Below are positions 46,066-54,247 of a stretch of 64,000 nucleotides of DNA, one piece after another. Within the stretch, counting starts at the first letter, position 1, and each line of letters begins with the position of its first letter. The DNA is from Enhydrobacter aerosaccus (GTDB lineage: Bacteria; Pseudomonadota; Alphaproteobacteria; Reyranellales; Reyranellaceae). The stretch covers positions 992,305 through 1,056,304 of the forward strand of contig NZ_FUWJ01000002.1 in the NCBI RefSeq assembly GCF_900167455.1, in the 5' to 3' direction. Below the pieces are notes generated by a model, which was given only the letters and a program-made list of their open reading frames with translations, made no database searches and was not told the origin of the DNA. A program made the translations under genes and the position numbers.

Positions 46066-46389
46066 ATGCGCCATCTTGGTGTGCTTAAAGGCAGCGGCTC
46101 GCTCGAATGCGAGGGCAAATCGTTGGGTCGCGCCGACTACGAATTCGACGGCTATCTCGTCCGGCCGGGAGAAATCGTTGCGTCCGGAGAGGTTCACATG
46201 GACGCCGTCGCACTGGCGGAGGCGTTCGGTCGCGCCAATCTGGTCCTGCGCACCGAGGACGGCCGCCTCCTGTCGATTCGATTCAGCGGCAAACGACTTC
46301 CAGCGGAAAGCGCTGTGGCGCATGCCGATGTGCGCGAGGGATTACCCGACGAAAAGGAGTGGCGCCGGTCTGGCCAGGACGCGCAATAG
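46066..46389 (+). CDS. conserved hypothetical protein, 107 residues
   Basis: The gene begins MRHLGVLKGSGSLECEGKSL and continues with RADYEFDGYLVRPGEIVASG. Composition looks coding (balanced acidic and basic residues, coherent beta-like pattern), and similar short proteins are known to me from rhizobial genomes without assigned function. The open frame extends upstream to 45607, but that part overlaps cspA antisense and has poor composition. No signal peptide, metal site or membrane helix is visible. Confidence 0.65.
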   Translation: MRHLGVLKGSGSLECEGKSLGRADYEFDGYLVRPGEIVASGEVHMDAVALAEAFGRANLVLRTEDGRLLSIRFSGKRLPAESAVAHADVREGLPDEKEWRRSGQDAQ

Positions 46390-46813
46390 GAACAGCGCGC
46401 CAAAAGCAGCTTCGGCATCTGACAGGGGCATGTCGGCAAGACGGCGGAATGTTCGGTCGAAGCTGCTTCCGCCTATATTGCGCATTGGACGGCGTCCGTC
46501 TGGAGGCGTAGACAGGGCCCGCCATCGCATGATGACCATAGGCAGCGATGGGTGAGAGAGATGCGTGTGCTCCTGCCCGAATGCGAGGGGAGCCGAGAAG
46601 AACGCCTGGTTCGTTCCATCCGTCCTTACCTGACTTCCATGCGCCGGCCAGTCTACGCCGCGTTTCGCCTCTGGCGCCGATGCCCTTTCTGACCACGGAA
46701 GGTTTTCATGCAAACACTCGACGAAAAGTGCAGGCGTCCGCAGCGCGACCTCCCGGAGGCTCACAGCCCCTGGCTGCAGACGGGCGACCTCCCGGCGGTC
46801 CGGTAAAGGCTCC
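46390..46813. other. gene-free stretch
   Basis: Several frames stay open here, but all are Arg/Pro-rich and look non-coding. The only structure I see is a 12-bp direct repeat, GCGACCTCCCGG, at 46745-46756 and 46784-46795, close to the next gene. Confidence 0.4.
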
Positions 46814-47218
46814 GTGTCGTCCCCCAAGGCCAAGAGACGATGCCCGCCAGGATCGCTGGCCTGGCGACAATACGAAGTGAAACTGCTGTCGGGTCGCACC
46901 GCGACGCTGGGGTTCTCGCTGTCGGATCCGGACGACGTGATCGTTTATCGATTGCAGCAGGAGCACGAGGCCGCGCACCTCGGCATGCTCGTTGTCCTCG
47001 ATGATCCGGAGTCGCTGGAAGAGGTGGTCCTGTGGTTCCAGCAGGAGACATCGCTGACGCTTGTCTCGCAGAACGGCGAGACGATGATCGGCGAAGAAAT
47101 GAAGAACCTTCTCCCCCGCTACTTCGCGATCTTCTTCGACGACATCAAGGATGTGGCGCCGGACCTCGCGAACATCCGGCTCGCCGTGCCCAGGACAGGC
47201 GACAAGACTCTTCACTGA
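46814..47218 (+). CDS. hypothetical protein, 134 residues
   Basis: The frame opens at GTG (46814) and contains WRQYEVKLLSGRTATLGFSL, YRLQQEHEAAHLGMLVVLDD and IGEEMKNLLPRYFAIFFDDI. The amino-acid mix and alternating hydrophobic pattern look coding, unlike overlapping frames. I do not recognise a family. The true start is uncertain because no ribosome site is clear. It converges with the AHSA1 gene about 200 bp away. Confidence 0.55.
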   Translation: MSSPKAKRRCPPGSLAWRQYEVKLLSGRTATLGFSLSDPDDVIVYRLQQEHEAAHLGMLVVLDDPESLEEVVLWFQQETSLTLVSQNGETMIGEEMKNLLPRYFAIFFDDIKDVAPDLANIRLAVPRTGDKTLH

Positions 47219-47418
47219 ACAACCGCTTGGCGCGCTTGGCATCCTGCCGGCGGCCGCGGTCGCAACGCCTCTCCAACGCCTGCAAGCCCCTGCCGTCGGC
47301 GCTCTCGTGCCCTTCTTGCGCCTGGAGCGCCCGCCACGACCTGGACATCCCGCGGCAAGCGAAGCGTCCGCGCGATGTCCAGGAATGGCGGTCGGCGCCC
47401 CGTTCCGCTCCGGTGGGA

Positions 47419-47880
47419 TCAGGCCGCCTGGGCGGGATACGGGTCCGACAAGACGACCGAGCCGGTCTCCAGCAGGGACTTGAGATTGGAGAGGATCTTG
47501 GGCCAGCCGCCGGACACGGCGGTGATCAGCGTCGAGGGCTCGCGCTCGATCGTATGGGTGATGGAGAGCTTCACGGCCGTTCCGACCGCTTCCAGTTCCA
47601 TGGTGCAGAGCGACGGCCCCTCTTCCTTGAGCTCGGGCTTGTTCTGGTGCTGCCAGCGGATCACCAGGCGCCGCGGCGGCTCGGCCGCGACGATCTCCCC
47701 GGCATCGAACACGGCGCCCGTCGAGGATACCAGTTTCCACGGCGAGCCGGCCGTCCACTCGCTCTCGCAGTGCATGCCGAACCAGTATTGCTTCATGAAC
47801 TCGGCATCGGTCAGGGCCGACCACAGCTTTTCGGGCGTGGTGCGGATGTAGGTGACGTAGACGTAGGTCGATCTAGCCAT
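47419..47880 (-). CDS. SRPBCC/AHSA1-family protein
   Basis: The 153-residue protein has VYVTYIRTTPEKLWSALTDA, FMKQYWFGMHCESEWTAGSP and VRWQHQNKPELKEEGPS-like strands, the START/AHSA1 helix-grip fold that binds hydrophobic ligands. It is translated from the same message as the upstream ArsR-type regulator, overlapping it by 8 bp. This arsR-AHSA1 pair is common in bacteria, and the ligand-binding protein is the presumed effector or detoxification partner. Confidence 0.88.
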   Translation of the reverse strand: MARSTYVYVTYIRTTPEKLWSALTDAEFMKQYWFGMHCESEWTAGSPWKLVSSTGAVFDAGEIVAAEPPRRLVIRWQHQNKPELKEEGPSLCTMELEAVGTAVKLSITHTIEREPSTLITAVSGGWPKILSNLKSLLETGSVVLSDPYPAQAA

Positions 47881-48208
47881 TGCCCTTCTCCAGTCGTCGT
47901 TTCATATCGGTGAGTGCCTTCAGGCGCGGCTTCTCGAACTTGGCAATCCAGCGCTCGTAGATCTCCTGCAGCGGCACCGGATTGAGGAAGTGCAGCTTCT
48001 CCCGGCCGCGCCGTACGGTGGCGACGAGGTTCGCCGCCTCCAGTACATCCAGGTGCTGCGTCACGCCCTGCCGCGTCATGTCCATGTGCTCGCACAATTC
48101 GCCAAGGGTGCGGCCATCGTGCTGGTGCAACAGATCCAGCAGCTTGCGCCGATTGGGATCCGCCAATGCCTTGAACAGGAGGTCCGTATCCTCGGACGGT
48201 TCGACCAT
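47873..48208 (-). CDS. ArsR-family winged-helix repressor
   Basis: Start at MVEPSEDTDLLFKAL (48206-48208) gives 111 residues; a TTG five codons upstream is less likely. LADPNRRKLLDLLHQHDGRT and ELCEHMDMTRQGVTQHLDVL are the winged helix. No Cys metal site is visible, so it is probably not a metal sensor. The perfect palindrome overlapping its promoter suggests autorepression. The AHSA1 gene follows and overlaps. Confidence 0.9.
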   Translation of the reverse strand: MVEPSEDTDLLFKALADPNRRKLLDLLHQHDGRTLGELCEHMDMTRQGVTQHLDVLEAANLVATVRRGREKLHFLNPVPLQEIYERWIAKFEKPRLKALTDMKRRLEKGNG

Positions 48209-48219
48209 GGACACACAAT

Positions 48220-48268
48220 GCAAGTAATGACTTGCCTATTAATATGCAAGTGTTCGATTGCCTGTCAA
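48220..48268 (-). promoter_or_regulatory. arsR promoter and palindromic operator
   Basis: On the minus strand TTGACA (48263-48268) is followed after about 18 bp by TATTAA in an AT-rich block (48237-48245), a good sigma-70 promoter. The perfect palindrome GCAAGT-AATG-ACTTGC (48220-48235) lies just downstream over the expected start site, and another GCAAGT half-site is at 48246-48251. This is the layout of an autorepressed ArsR gene. Confidence 0.72.
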
Positions 48269-48474
48269 GAAACTCGAGACCCTTGCTTCTTCCGCCCGTT
48301 CGGCATGGCGCCATGATACGGGTTGGATGTTCGGCTCCTCGCGCCGGGTCGAGGGAGTTCGGGGCTTGATGAGCCCCGCACACGTCGATCGCCTTGATCT
48401 CTTCCTCACGCAATCGTCAGCGGTCCCGAGCAGTCGGCCGTGACAAGCTGCGCGCCCTACTTAGGGAGGCAGCA

Positions 48475-49092
48475 ATGACAGTCATCCGCCTGCTTGCTGG
48501 CGCCATTGCGGCGTCGATCGCTTTTGCCGGTGCCGTCGCGGCCACGGCGCAGACTGCCCCGCCTACGCGATTGCGCGGATCGATCGCCGCCATCGACGAC
48601 AAGACCGCGACCATCGCCACGCGTGAAGGCAGTAGCGTCAAGGTCAAGCTGGCCGACAACTGGAGCGTGGCACTGGTGTCGCCCCTGTCCGCGGCCGACA
48701 TCAAGCAGGGCAGCTTCGTAGGCGTCGCCTCGATGAAGGAGGCGGATGGCAGTCAGAACGCACTAGAGGTGCTGGTGTTTCCCGAAGCAGCCCGCGGCAG
48801 CGGCGAGGGCCACTACCCATGGGATCTGCAGCCTGAAAGCATGATGACTAACGCCACGGTAGCGACGCTGGGCACAGCCAGTGACGGCCAGACCCTCAAG
48901 CTCGACTACAAGGGCGGCACCCAGACGATCAAGGTCCGCCCCGGGACGCCTATCGTGACCTTCACGCCGGGCACCAAGGCCGATGCCAAGGTCGGCGCCA
49001 AGGTCTTCGTTGGCGCCGTGAAAGCCGCCGACGGCAGCCTGACGGCCTCGCGCCTGCTGGTCGGCAAGAACGGTCTCACGCCGCCGATGTAG
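48475..49092 (+). CDS. exported protein with DUF5666-like repeats
   Basis: Start has GGGAGG and gives 205 residues with a signal peptide (VIRLLAGAIAASIAFAGA). The mature part contains RLRGSIAAIDDKTATIATRE and, in the second half, GTASDGQTLKLDYKGGTQTI with KVGAKVFVGAVKAADGSLTA. These repeated beta-strand modules resemble DUF5666/OB-fold-like domains. It would be periplasmic. Function is unknown. Confidence 0.7.
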   Translation: MTVIRLLAGAIAASIAFAGAVAATAQTAPPTRLRGSIAAIDDKTATIATREGSSVKVKLADNWSVALVSPLSAADIKQGSFVGVASMKEADGSQNALEVLVFPEAARGSGEGHYPWDLQPESMMTNATVATLGTASDGQTLKLDYKGGTQTIKVRPGTPIVTFTPGTKADAKVGAKVFVGAVKAADGSLTASRLLVGKNGLTPPM

Positions 49093-49170
49093 CGCAGGTT
49101 CGGGCCACGCACGACGAGGACATTGCGAGATCCTCGAGGCCGCTTGACCGACGCGACGGGCCTCTATGTC

Positions 49171-50061
49171 TCAGGCGGCCGACTGCAGGCGCGACCTCAC
49201 TGCTTTCATGTCGCGCGCCGGAGACAGGCCGAACATGCGCCCATATTCGCGGGTGAACTGGGAAACGCTCTCGTAGCCGACGGCGTAGGCGGCATTGCCG
49301 ATCGTCGCGCCATGGGTGAGCAATATCCGCCTCGCTTCGATCAGGCGCAGTTGCTTCTGGAACTGCAACGGCGTCACGGAGGTGATGGCGCGGAAATGCT
49401 CGTGGAAGGATGACACGCTCATCGAGGCCGCCTCGGCGAGCCGTTCCACCCGCAGCGGCTTCGCGTATCCGGCGCGCATGAGCGAGACGGCTCGCGCGAT
49501 ACGCTGCGCATGACTGTCGGCGACGCCGAGACTGCGGATGGCACCGCCATGCCGGCCCGACAGCAGCCAGAAGTGCAGCTCGCGCACGAGCTGCGTCTGC
49601 AGCACTGGCAACGAGGCCGGGCGGTCCAGGAGGCGCATGAGCCGCAGGGCCGCATCGGCAACCTCCACTTCGGTCGAATCGACCCGGACCGCCGCGCCAA
49701 CGGCGAATGGAACGGAGCCCATTTCCGCGACCAGCTCTTCGATAACCGCGAGATCGAGATCGATGACCAGCGAAAGATAGGGCATCCCGGCCGTCGCCCG
49801 CGTGATCTGGCTGACAGTGGGCACGTCCATGGTGATCAGCAGCGACTGGCCGGCGCCGAAATCGACGACGTGACTTCCCGTGGCGACCCGCTTGCCGCCC
49901 TGAAGCACCAGCGCGACCAGCGGCTTCGAGACGGTGTAGGTCAAGGCGGTCGGCGCCATCTCGCGAAGGACCGTGAGCCCGGGAATGGGCGTCGGCGCCA
50001 CGCCGTTGCGGCAGTGCGCATCCGCGTGGCGGCGCACGCTTTCGAGGAGGGAGCCCATCAT
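49171..50061 (-). CDS. AraC-family transcriptional regulator with cupin-like N-terminus
   Basis: The 296-residue protein starts at MMGSLLESVRRHADAHC; the open frame upstream is not coding. The N-terminal half is the AraC_N type (VSKPLVALVLQGGKRVATGS, MPYLSLVIDLDLAVIEELV). The C-terminal double helix-turn-helix is seen in KPLRVERLAEAASMSVSSFH and IGNAAYAVGYESVSQFTREY. It diverges from an SDR gene, a common regulator-target pairing. Confidence 0.9.
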   Translation of the reverse strand: MMGSLLESVRRHADAHCRNGVAPTPIPGLTVLREMAPTALTYTVSKPLVALVLQGGKRVATGSHVVDFGAGQSLLITMDVPTVSQITRATAGMPYLSLVIDLDLAVIEELVAEMGSVPFAVGAAVRVDSTEVEVADAALRLMRLLDRPASLPVLQTQLVRELHFWLLSGRHGGAIRSLGVADSHAQRIARAVSLMRAGYAKPLRVERLAEAASMSVSSFHEHFRAITSVTPLQFQKQLRLIEARRILLTHGATIGNAAYAVGYESVSQFTREYGRMFGLSPARDMKAVRSRLQSAA

Positions 50062-50284
50062 GACGCCAGCAGGATAGCCGACGCCGCCTGGTCGCGCGAT
50101 CTGAGGCGGAGAATTAGGCAAGAAATCCGAAGCTTCAGGCAATAGCCCGTGACCCGGCGAGTCTTCCCGGAGCCGTATGTTCACAGGAACGGGCAAGAGA
50201 GGCCGAGAATCGGGCAACAACGACCGGTCGTTTCCGTGGATATCGGGGACATCGCAACATCGACAAGACAACAGGAGATCTCCG

Positions 50285-51040
50285 ATGACCACCGTCTCGC
50301 TCGTCACCGGCGCCAACCGCGGACTTGGTCGCAGCACGGCCATCAGCATCGCCCGCCATGGCGGCGACGTCATCCTCACCTATCGCAACGGCGAGGAAGA
50401 AGCGCAGGCCGTGGTCGCGGAGATCGAGGCGCTTGGCCGCAAGGCCGTCGCGCTCAGGCTCGACGTAACCGCGGTCCCGACGTTCCCGACGTTCGTCGAA
50501 CAGTGCCGCTCGATCCTCGCGGCGACGTGGGGCCGCAGCAGCCTCGATCATCTCGTAAACAACGCCGGACAGGGCGAGATGGCGAGCTTTGTTGAAACGA
50601 CCGAGGCACAGTTCGATGCCTTGTTCGCCACTCATGTCAAAGGCGTGTTCTTCCTGACGCAGGCGCTCCTGCCCCTGCTGGCGAATGGCGGGCGCATCGT
50701 GAATTTCTCCTCCGGCCTCACGCGCGTATCCTTCGCGGGCTTTTCCGCCTATGCGGCAGCCAAGGGCGCCGTCGAGATACTAACGGTCTACATGGCGCGC
50801 GAACTGGGCGGACGCGGCATCACCGTGAACACGGTCGCTCCCGGCGCGATAGAGACCGACTTCCTCGGCGGCGCCGTTCGCGACATGCCCGACCTCAACA
50901 AGCAGTTCGCAGGGATGACCGCTCTCGGCCGTGTTGGCCTGCCCGAGGATATCGGGCCGATGGTCGCGAGCCTGCTCGGGCCCGACAACCGCTGGGTCAC
51001 CGGTCAGCGCATCGAGGTATCGGGCGGGCAGGTGATCTGA
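50285..51040 (+). CDS. short-chain dehydrogenase/reductase
   Basis: Start MTTVSLVTGANRGLG has AGGAG upstream and gives 251 residues. The cofactor motif TGANRGLGRSTAI, NNAGQGE, and the catalytic Ser (NFSSGLT) and Tyr-x-x-x-Lys (AYAAAKGAV) are present. The C-terminal VTGQRIEVSGGQVI is classical. Arg after the second Gly region suggests NADPH preference, which is tentative. It is probably controlled by the divergent AraC-type gene. The substrate is unknown. Confidence 0.9.
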   Translation: MTTVSLVTGANRGLGRSTAISIARHGGDVILTYRNGEEEAQAVVAEIEALGRKAVALRLDVTAVPTFPTFVEQCRSILAATWGRSSLDHLVNNAGQGEMASFVETTEAQFDALFATHVKGVFFLTQALLPLLANGGRIVNFSSGLTRVSFAGFSAYAAAKGAVEILTVYMARELGGRGITVNTVAPGAIETDFLGGAVRDMPDLNKQFAGMTALGRVGLPEDIGPMVASLLGPDNRWVTGQRIEVSGGQVI

Positions 51041-51125
51041 TCGCCCAGCGGTCGAGGCGGATGGCGGCGACGCGGCGTCGAGGCGGGTTGCCCTCGCCGG
51101 CCCTCTCGGTCGTAATGCGGGCGAG

Positions 51126-51398
51126 ATGGCACGGACTTCCCAACGCATACCGCCGCCCTTGGTGCGGCGCGTCCTAACCGCCGTTCATGAGGCAACCAAG
51201 GATACGACCGCGCCCAGCTGGGTGAATGTCGGAACATTGAGCCTGCGCATCGACCGCATGCGTCTCGATCAAGCGATTGCGCTGGCTGTCCGCTCGGGAT
51301 GGCTGAAGACAGCCGGCGATCCGCCGATCAGCCTCGCGATCACGGTCGCCGGACTGCAAGCGCTCGGTGCCGGCGCCGGGCACGACAGCCAAGGGTGA
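51126..51398 (+). CDS. small hypothetical protein, 90 residues
   Basis: The protein has IPPPLVRRVLTAVHEATKDT, then RIDRMRLDQAIALAVRSGWL and SLAITVAGLQALG. The helix-helix-strand order with a C-terminal wing-like LAIT resembles a small winged-helix fold, but no family is recognised. It lies 85 bp after the SDR gene on the same strand. Confidence 0.55.
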   Translation: MARTSQRIPPPLVRRVLTAVHEATKDTTAPSWVNVGTLSLRIDRMRLDQAIALAVRSGWLKTAGDPPISLAITVAGLQALGAGAGHDSQG

Positions 51399-51501
51399 GC
51401 CGGCCCACTTCCGACGAGGCATGTCGACACTCCGGCAACCTCTCCCGGCTGGCGATCATTGATCGCGCGAAGCTTCCTCAACGGCTCGCACGGAGATCCG
51501 G

Positions 51502-51915
51502 ATGCATACCCAGGAAATGATCGCCGCCCATCCGCACGTTCAGGGCAACGTCAATGAGGCGCTGCTGCGCTGCATCGATCTTTGCCACGACTGCGCCCAG
51601 GCCTGCACTGCCTGCGCCGATGCCTGTCTCGGCGAGAAGGGTGTGTCCGAACTGATCCAGTGCATCCGGCTGAACCTCGATTGCGCCGATCTCTGCAACG
51701 CGTCGGCCGGTATCGGCTCGCGCCGCACGGGCAGCAACCAGGAGGTCATGAAGCGGGTCCTCGAAGCCTGCGCCGAGGCCTGCCGCGTTTGTGCCGAGGA
51801 ATGCGGGAAGCACGCCACCCGGCACAACCATTGCCGCATCTGCGCCGATGCTTGCCGGGCCTGTGAGGATGCCTGTACGCGCGCCATCGGCACCATCAAG
51901 GTGGCGATGCACTGA
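51502..51915 (+). CDS. cytosolic copper-storage protein (Csp, four-helix bundle)
   Basis: The 137-residue protein contains 18 Cys, mostly as CxxC, CxxxC and CxxxxC (CIDLCHDCAQACTACADAC, EACAEACRVCAEECGKHA, CRICADACRACEDAC). This is the DUF326/Csp family, which fills the core of a four-helix bundle with Cu(I). No signal peptide is visible, so it matches the cytosolic Csp3 type. Its role would be copper storage or buffering. No copper exporter or CueR gene is adjacent. Confidence 0.92.
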   Translation: MHTQEMIAAHPHVQGNVNEALLRCIDLCHDCAQACTACADACLGEKGVSELIQCIRLNLDCADLCNASAGIGSRRTGSNQEVMKRVLEACAEACRVCAEECGKHATRHNHCRICADACRACEDACTRAIGTIKVAMH

Positions 51916-52256
51916 AGCGCAACGAGCTTTGACGCGATCGTCGAGGCAATAGGCGAGGCGTCATTGACGACCGGAATCGTGGGTCGATGGTCGGCGGCCT
52001 TATGGTGGCGCTATGTCGCCGCTTCCCCGCCTCAAGAAATCGCCTGCGTCGTTCGGAGGGATGCTGCGCTTTTCGCGAAACGTCGCGAAAGCCTCGCGAG
52101 GCGCTCGCGAACAAGCGCTGAAGCCCTTGCGACAGGTGGCTCTTCCACGGTTGGGCGCCGGAATTCGCGAAGTTCATGCGAGCGTCGCACCCGAGGTAGT
52201 TACCGCACGGTACTCGTTATTTTTCCGTTTCTTTAACGGCAAGGGCCCGACCGGCC
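51916..52256. other. gene-free stretch with phased TCGCGA repeats
   Basis: No convincing gene is present; a plus-strand frame from 52013 is Arg/Lys/Ala-rich and runs antisense into the heparinase-like gene. Four TCGCGA hexamers start at 52073, 52083, 52094 and 52105, and GCCTCGCGAGGC (52091-52102) is a perfect 12-bp palindrome. CCGTT-TCTTT-AACGG (52225-52239 region) is another small inverted repeat. Confidence 0.5.
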
Positions 52257-54008
52257 TTACCCTTCCATGCGCGTCAGCGCCCATTTTATGGCAATGCCTT
52301 CCGCCGGAATCTGGCCCACCAGCACAATCTGCTCGGTGCGGCGCTGGCGGCCCTCCTCGCCCAGATAAATGCTCTCGGCCAACCCGATCCCGGCACCGGA
52401 CGCACGAAGCTTCCAGCCTCGGCCGCTTGGCAGGCGCATCAGCACCGCCTGGCCGCTCTGCGCCAGCGTCGCCTTCACCGCAGGATGCAGGTGGAAGCGG
52501 ACGATGAAGCGCTTGTCGGGGATCGTGACCGGACGGCCCTCGTGCCCGGTGAACATCTCCTCGCCGCGCAGGTCGCCGCCATCGGGCGACAGCCACAGGC
52601 GGCGGCGATGGATGATGCCGAACAGGGAGCGGTAGCCGTCATGGCTCATATCGAGCCACTGCGCGCCCTGATCCTCGGCGCGATCGACCAGCACATTGCC
52701 GGCCCGGTATTCGAGAGCCCCGTGCTCGGTGATCTCGCTCGAATTGGTGTCGTCGACCACGGCCGTCGAATGCGCCGCGGTGAAGCGCATGAAGTGGCGC
52801 CACTCGCGCGGCGCGCCGGGATAGACGCCGCAATTGACGATCAGCCGTTCGTGCGCGGCACTCATCTCGAAGGACAGCGTGCCGGCATGGGCCTGGGCAT
52901 CCGTGCCGCGGCCGGGAGGACTGCCGGCATCGGCGATCACCAGGGAGGTGCCCGCGGCGAGACGCTGAAAGCCGCTCGCCAGTGCCATCGCCGGCGCCGC
53001 CTCGGCCGATCCGGAGCGCGCCAACACGAGATCGATCGTGGCGCGGTCGCCTTCCCAGGTGCCGTTGAAGAGCGCGAGCCCGCCATCGCCATGGCGGAAG
53101 AAGCGCAGCATCGGCGCCAGCCGGTCGATCGCGGCAACGATCTCGGCGGTCGGACGGCGCTCGGCCGAGATCAGCGCCGCGCGCACGTCGAGCAGATGGC
53201 GCAGCACCGCGAGCTGCAGATGCGGCGCGCGTTCGGCGACGACGCCGTCATGCAGCACGTAGCGCTTCACGAAGCGCGACAGGCGCAAGACGGCCTGGTC
53301 GAGACTCTTCTCGAAGCCCTTGCCTTCGCGCAGGAAGGCGAGATCGGCGAAGATCTGCGCCTTCAGCACCGCGACCGCTTCGTGACCGGCAAGGCCGGTG
53401 CGCGAGACGCGCTTGAGATGAAGGCGCTGGCGTCCGAGCGACTGGACAAAGCGGCCGGCAAAACCGGGATCGGCGGCGCTCGACAGCCAATCGTAATGCC
53501 GGATCCATTCGACGATGCGGGTGGCGAGGACGTCGCGCTGCCAGCTGGCGCCGGAGAAGAACCGGCCCTCGCGTCCCATCCAGTCGTCGACGAGGTGGAC
53601 GGCCAGCGCCACGCCCGAGGGATCGCCGCAATCGCGCAGGTCGCGCAGCCAGGCGAAGCCATTCAGGGCGGCGATCCACAGCGGCGAAGCACCGGAACGC
53701 TGCCATGGCGGATCCTGGTCGCCCAGCAAGATCGGGCCGCTCTCGCCGAAGGCCAGGAAGGAGCCGGACAGCAGGCGCTGGCCGGCCACGGCATTGCCTG
53801 GCCATCCGTCGGGAGCGACGGCAAAGAACGAGCCCGGCGTGCGATGCCCCAGCGTCAGCAGACGAAGAGGCGAGGCCAGCAGGGTCCGTCCCCACCGGGC
53901 AAGCTTGTCGGTAAGGCCCGGCGCCTGGGCAGCTGAGGAACGAACCGGCCGAGAACCCGCCATAAGGGGCTCACCAGGCCGTCTGGAGTCTGAGGCGACC
54001 AGTGTCAT
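52257..54008 (-). CDS. heparinase II/III-family protein
   Basis: Start MTLVASDSRRPGEPLMAGS gives 583 residues; an ATG at 53963 is an alternative. The alpha-toroid part includes GFAWLRDLRDCGDPSG, WMGREGRFFSGASWQRDV and RIVEWIRHYDWLSSA. The C-terminal beta-sandwich domain has HERLIVNCGVYPGAPREW and FTAAHSTAVVDDTNSSEI. The family contains polysaccharide lyases, but alphaproteobacterial members like this lack a known substrate. In many relatives this gene follows rsmB and precedes purH; here it stands alone. Confidence 0.85.
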   Translation of the reverse strand: MTLVASDSRRPGEPLMAGSRPVRSSAAQAPGLTDKLARWGRTLLASPLRLLTLGHRTPGSFFAVAPDGWPGNAVAGQRLLSGSFLAFGESGPILLGDQDPPWQRSGASPLWIAALNGFAWLRDLRDCGDPSGVALAVHLVDDWMGREGRFFSGASWQRDVLATRIVEWIRHYDWLSSAADPGFAGRFVQSLGRQRLHLKRVSRTGLAGHEAVAVLKAQIFADLAFLREGKGFEKSLDQAVLRLSRFVKRYVLHDGVVAERAPHLQLAVLRHLLDVRAALISAERRPTAEIVAAIDRLAPMLRFFRHGDGGLALFNGTWEGDRATIDLVLARSGSAEAAPAMALASGFQRLAAGTSLVIADAGSPPGRGTDAQAHAGTLSFEMSAAHERLIVNCGVYPGAPREWRHFMRFTAAHSTAVVDDTNSSEITEHGALEYRAGNVLVDRAEDQGAQWLDMSHDGYRSLFGIIHRRRLWLSPDGGDLRGEEMFTGHEGRPVTIPDKRFIVRFHLHPAVKATLAQSGQAVLMRLPSGRGWKLRASGAGIGLAESIYLGEEGRQRRTEQIVLVGQIPAEGIAIKWALTRMEG

Positions 54009-54154
54009 CTTCTTCTGATCTTTGGTCCGGCAAGCGGGCCGGACGGTGAGGGTTACAGGCACTTTACCCGAGCTTGACGGTCCTGGCGATGCCCCCGAAA
54101 GGACCCGGCCTGGGGTTTTTCGGTGGTTTTGCAGGACCGAGCCGGCCGGCATGC

Positions 54155-54186
54155 CCTCTTGAACCAGCCCGAGGGAACCCCAGATT
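54155..54186 (+). promoter_or_regulatory. heat-shock (sigma-32-type) promoter of hsp20
   Basis: CCTCTTGAA (54155-54163), a 14-nt spacer and CCCCAGATT (54178-54186) closely match the RpoH consensus CTTGAA-N13-15-CCCCATNT. A start site near 54193 would give a leader of about 55 nt, which is the thermometer described next. Confidence 0.7.
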
Positions 54187-54192
54187 CGTTGC

Positions 54193-54247
54193 AAGGAAAG
54201 CCGATCATGGTTTCCGGGCCGCTCGCTCCTGAGGAGGGGGGTTTCTG
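54193..54247 (+). promoter_or_regulatory. ROSE-like RNA thermometer in the hsp20 leader
   Basis: Hairpin 1 pairs GGAAA-CC with GG-TTTCC (54195-54215) with a bulged G. Hairpin 2 pairs TCGCTCC (54223-54229) with the ribosome site GGAGGG (54233-54238) around a UGA loop, leaving G54225 bulged. The U(U/C)GCU segment with a G bulge opposite the Shine-Dalgarno is the ROSE hallmark. It has two hairpins, shorter than classical three- or four-hairpin ROSE elements. Confidence 0.7.

Noticed and set aside
46342-46899. Minus-strand 185-residue frame in the gap before 46814
   Set aside because: Low-complexity and Arg/Pro-rich, antisense to both better frames, with no ribosome site.
52013-52507. Plus-strand frame over the TCGCGA array
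   Set aside because: It runs antisense into the heparinase-like gene and has a biased Arg/Ala composition; kept as a possible explanation of the repeats.
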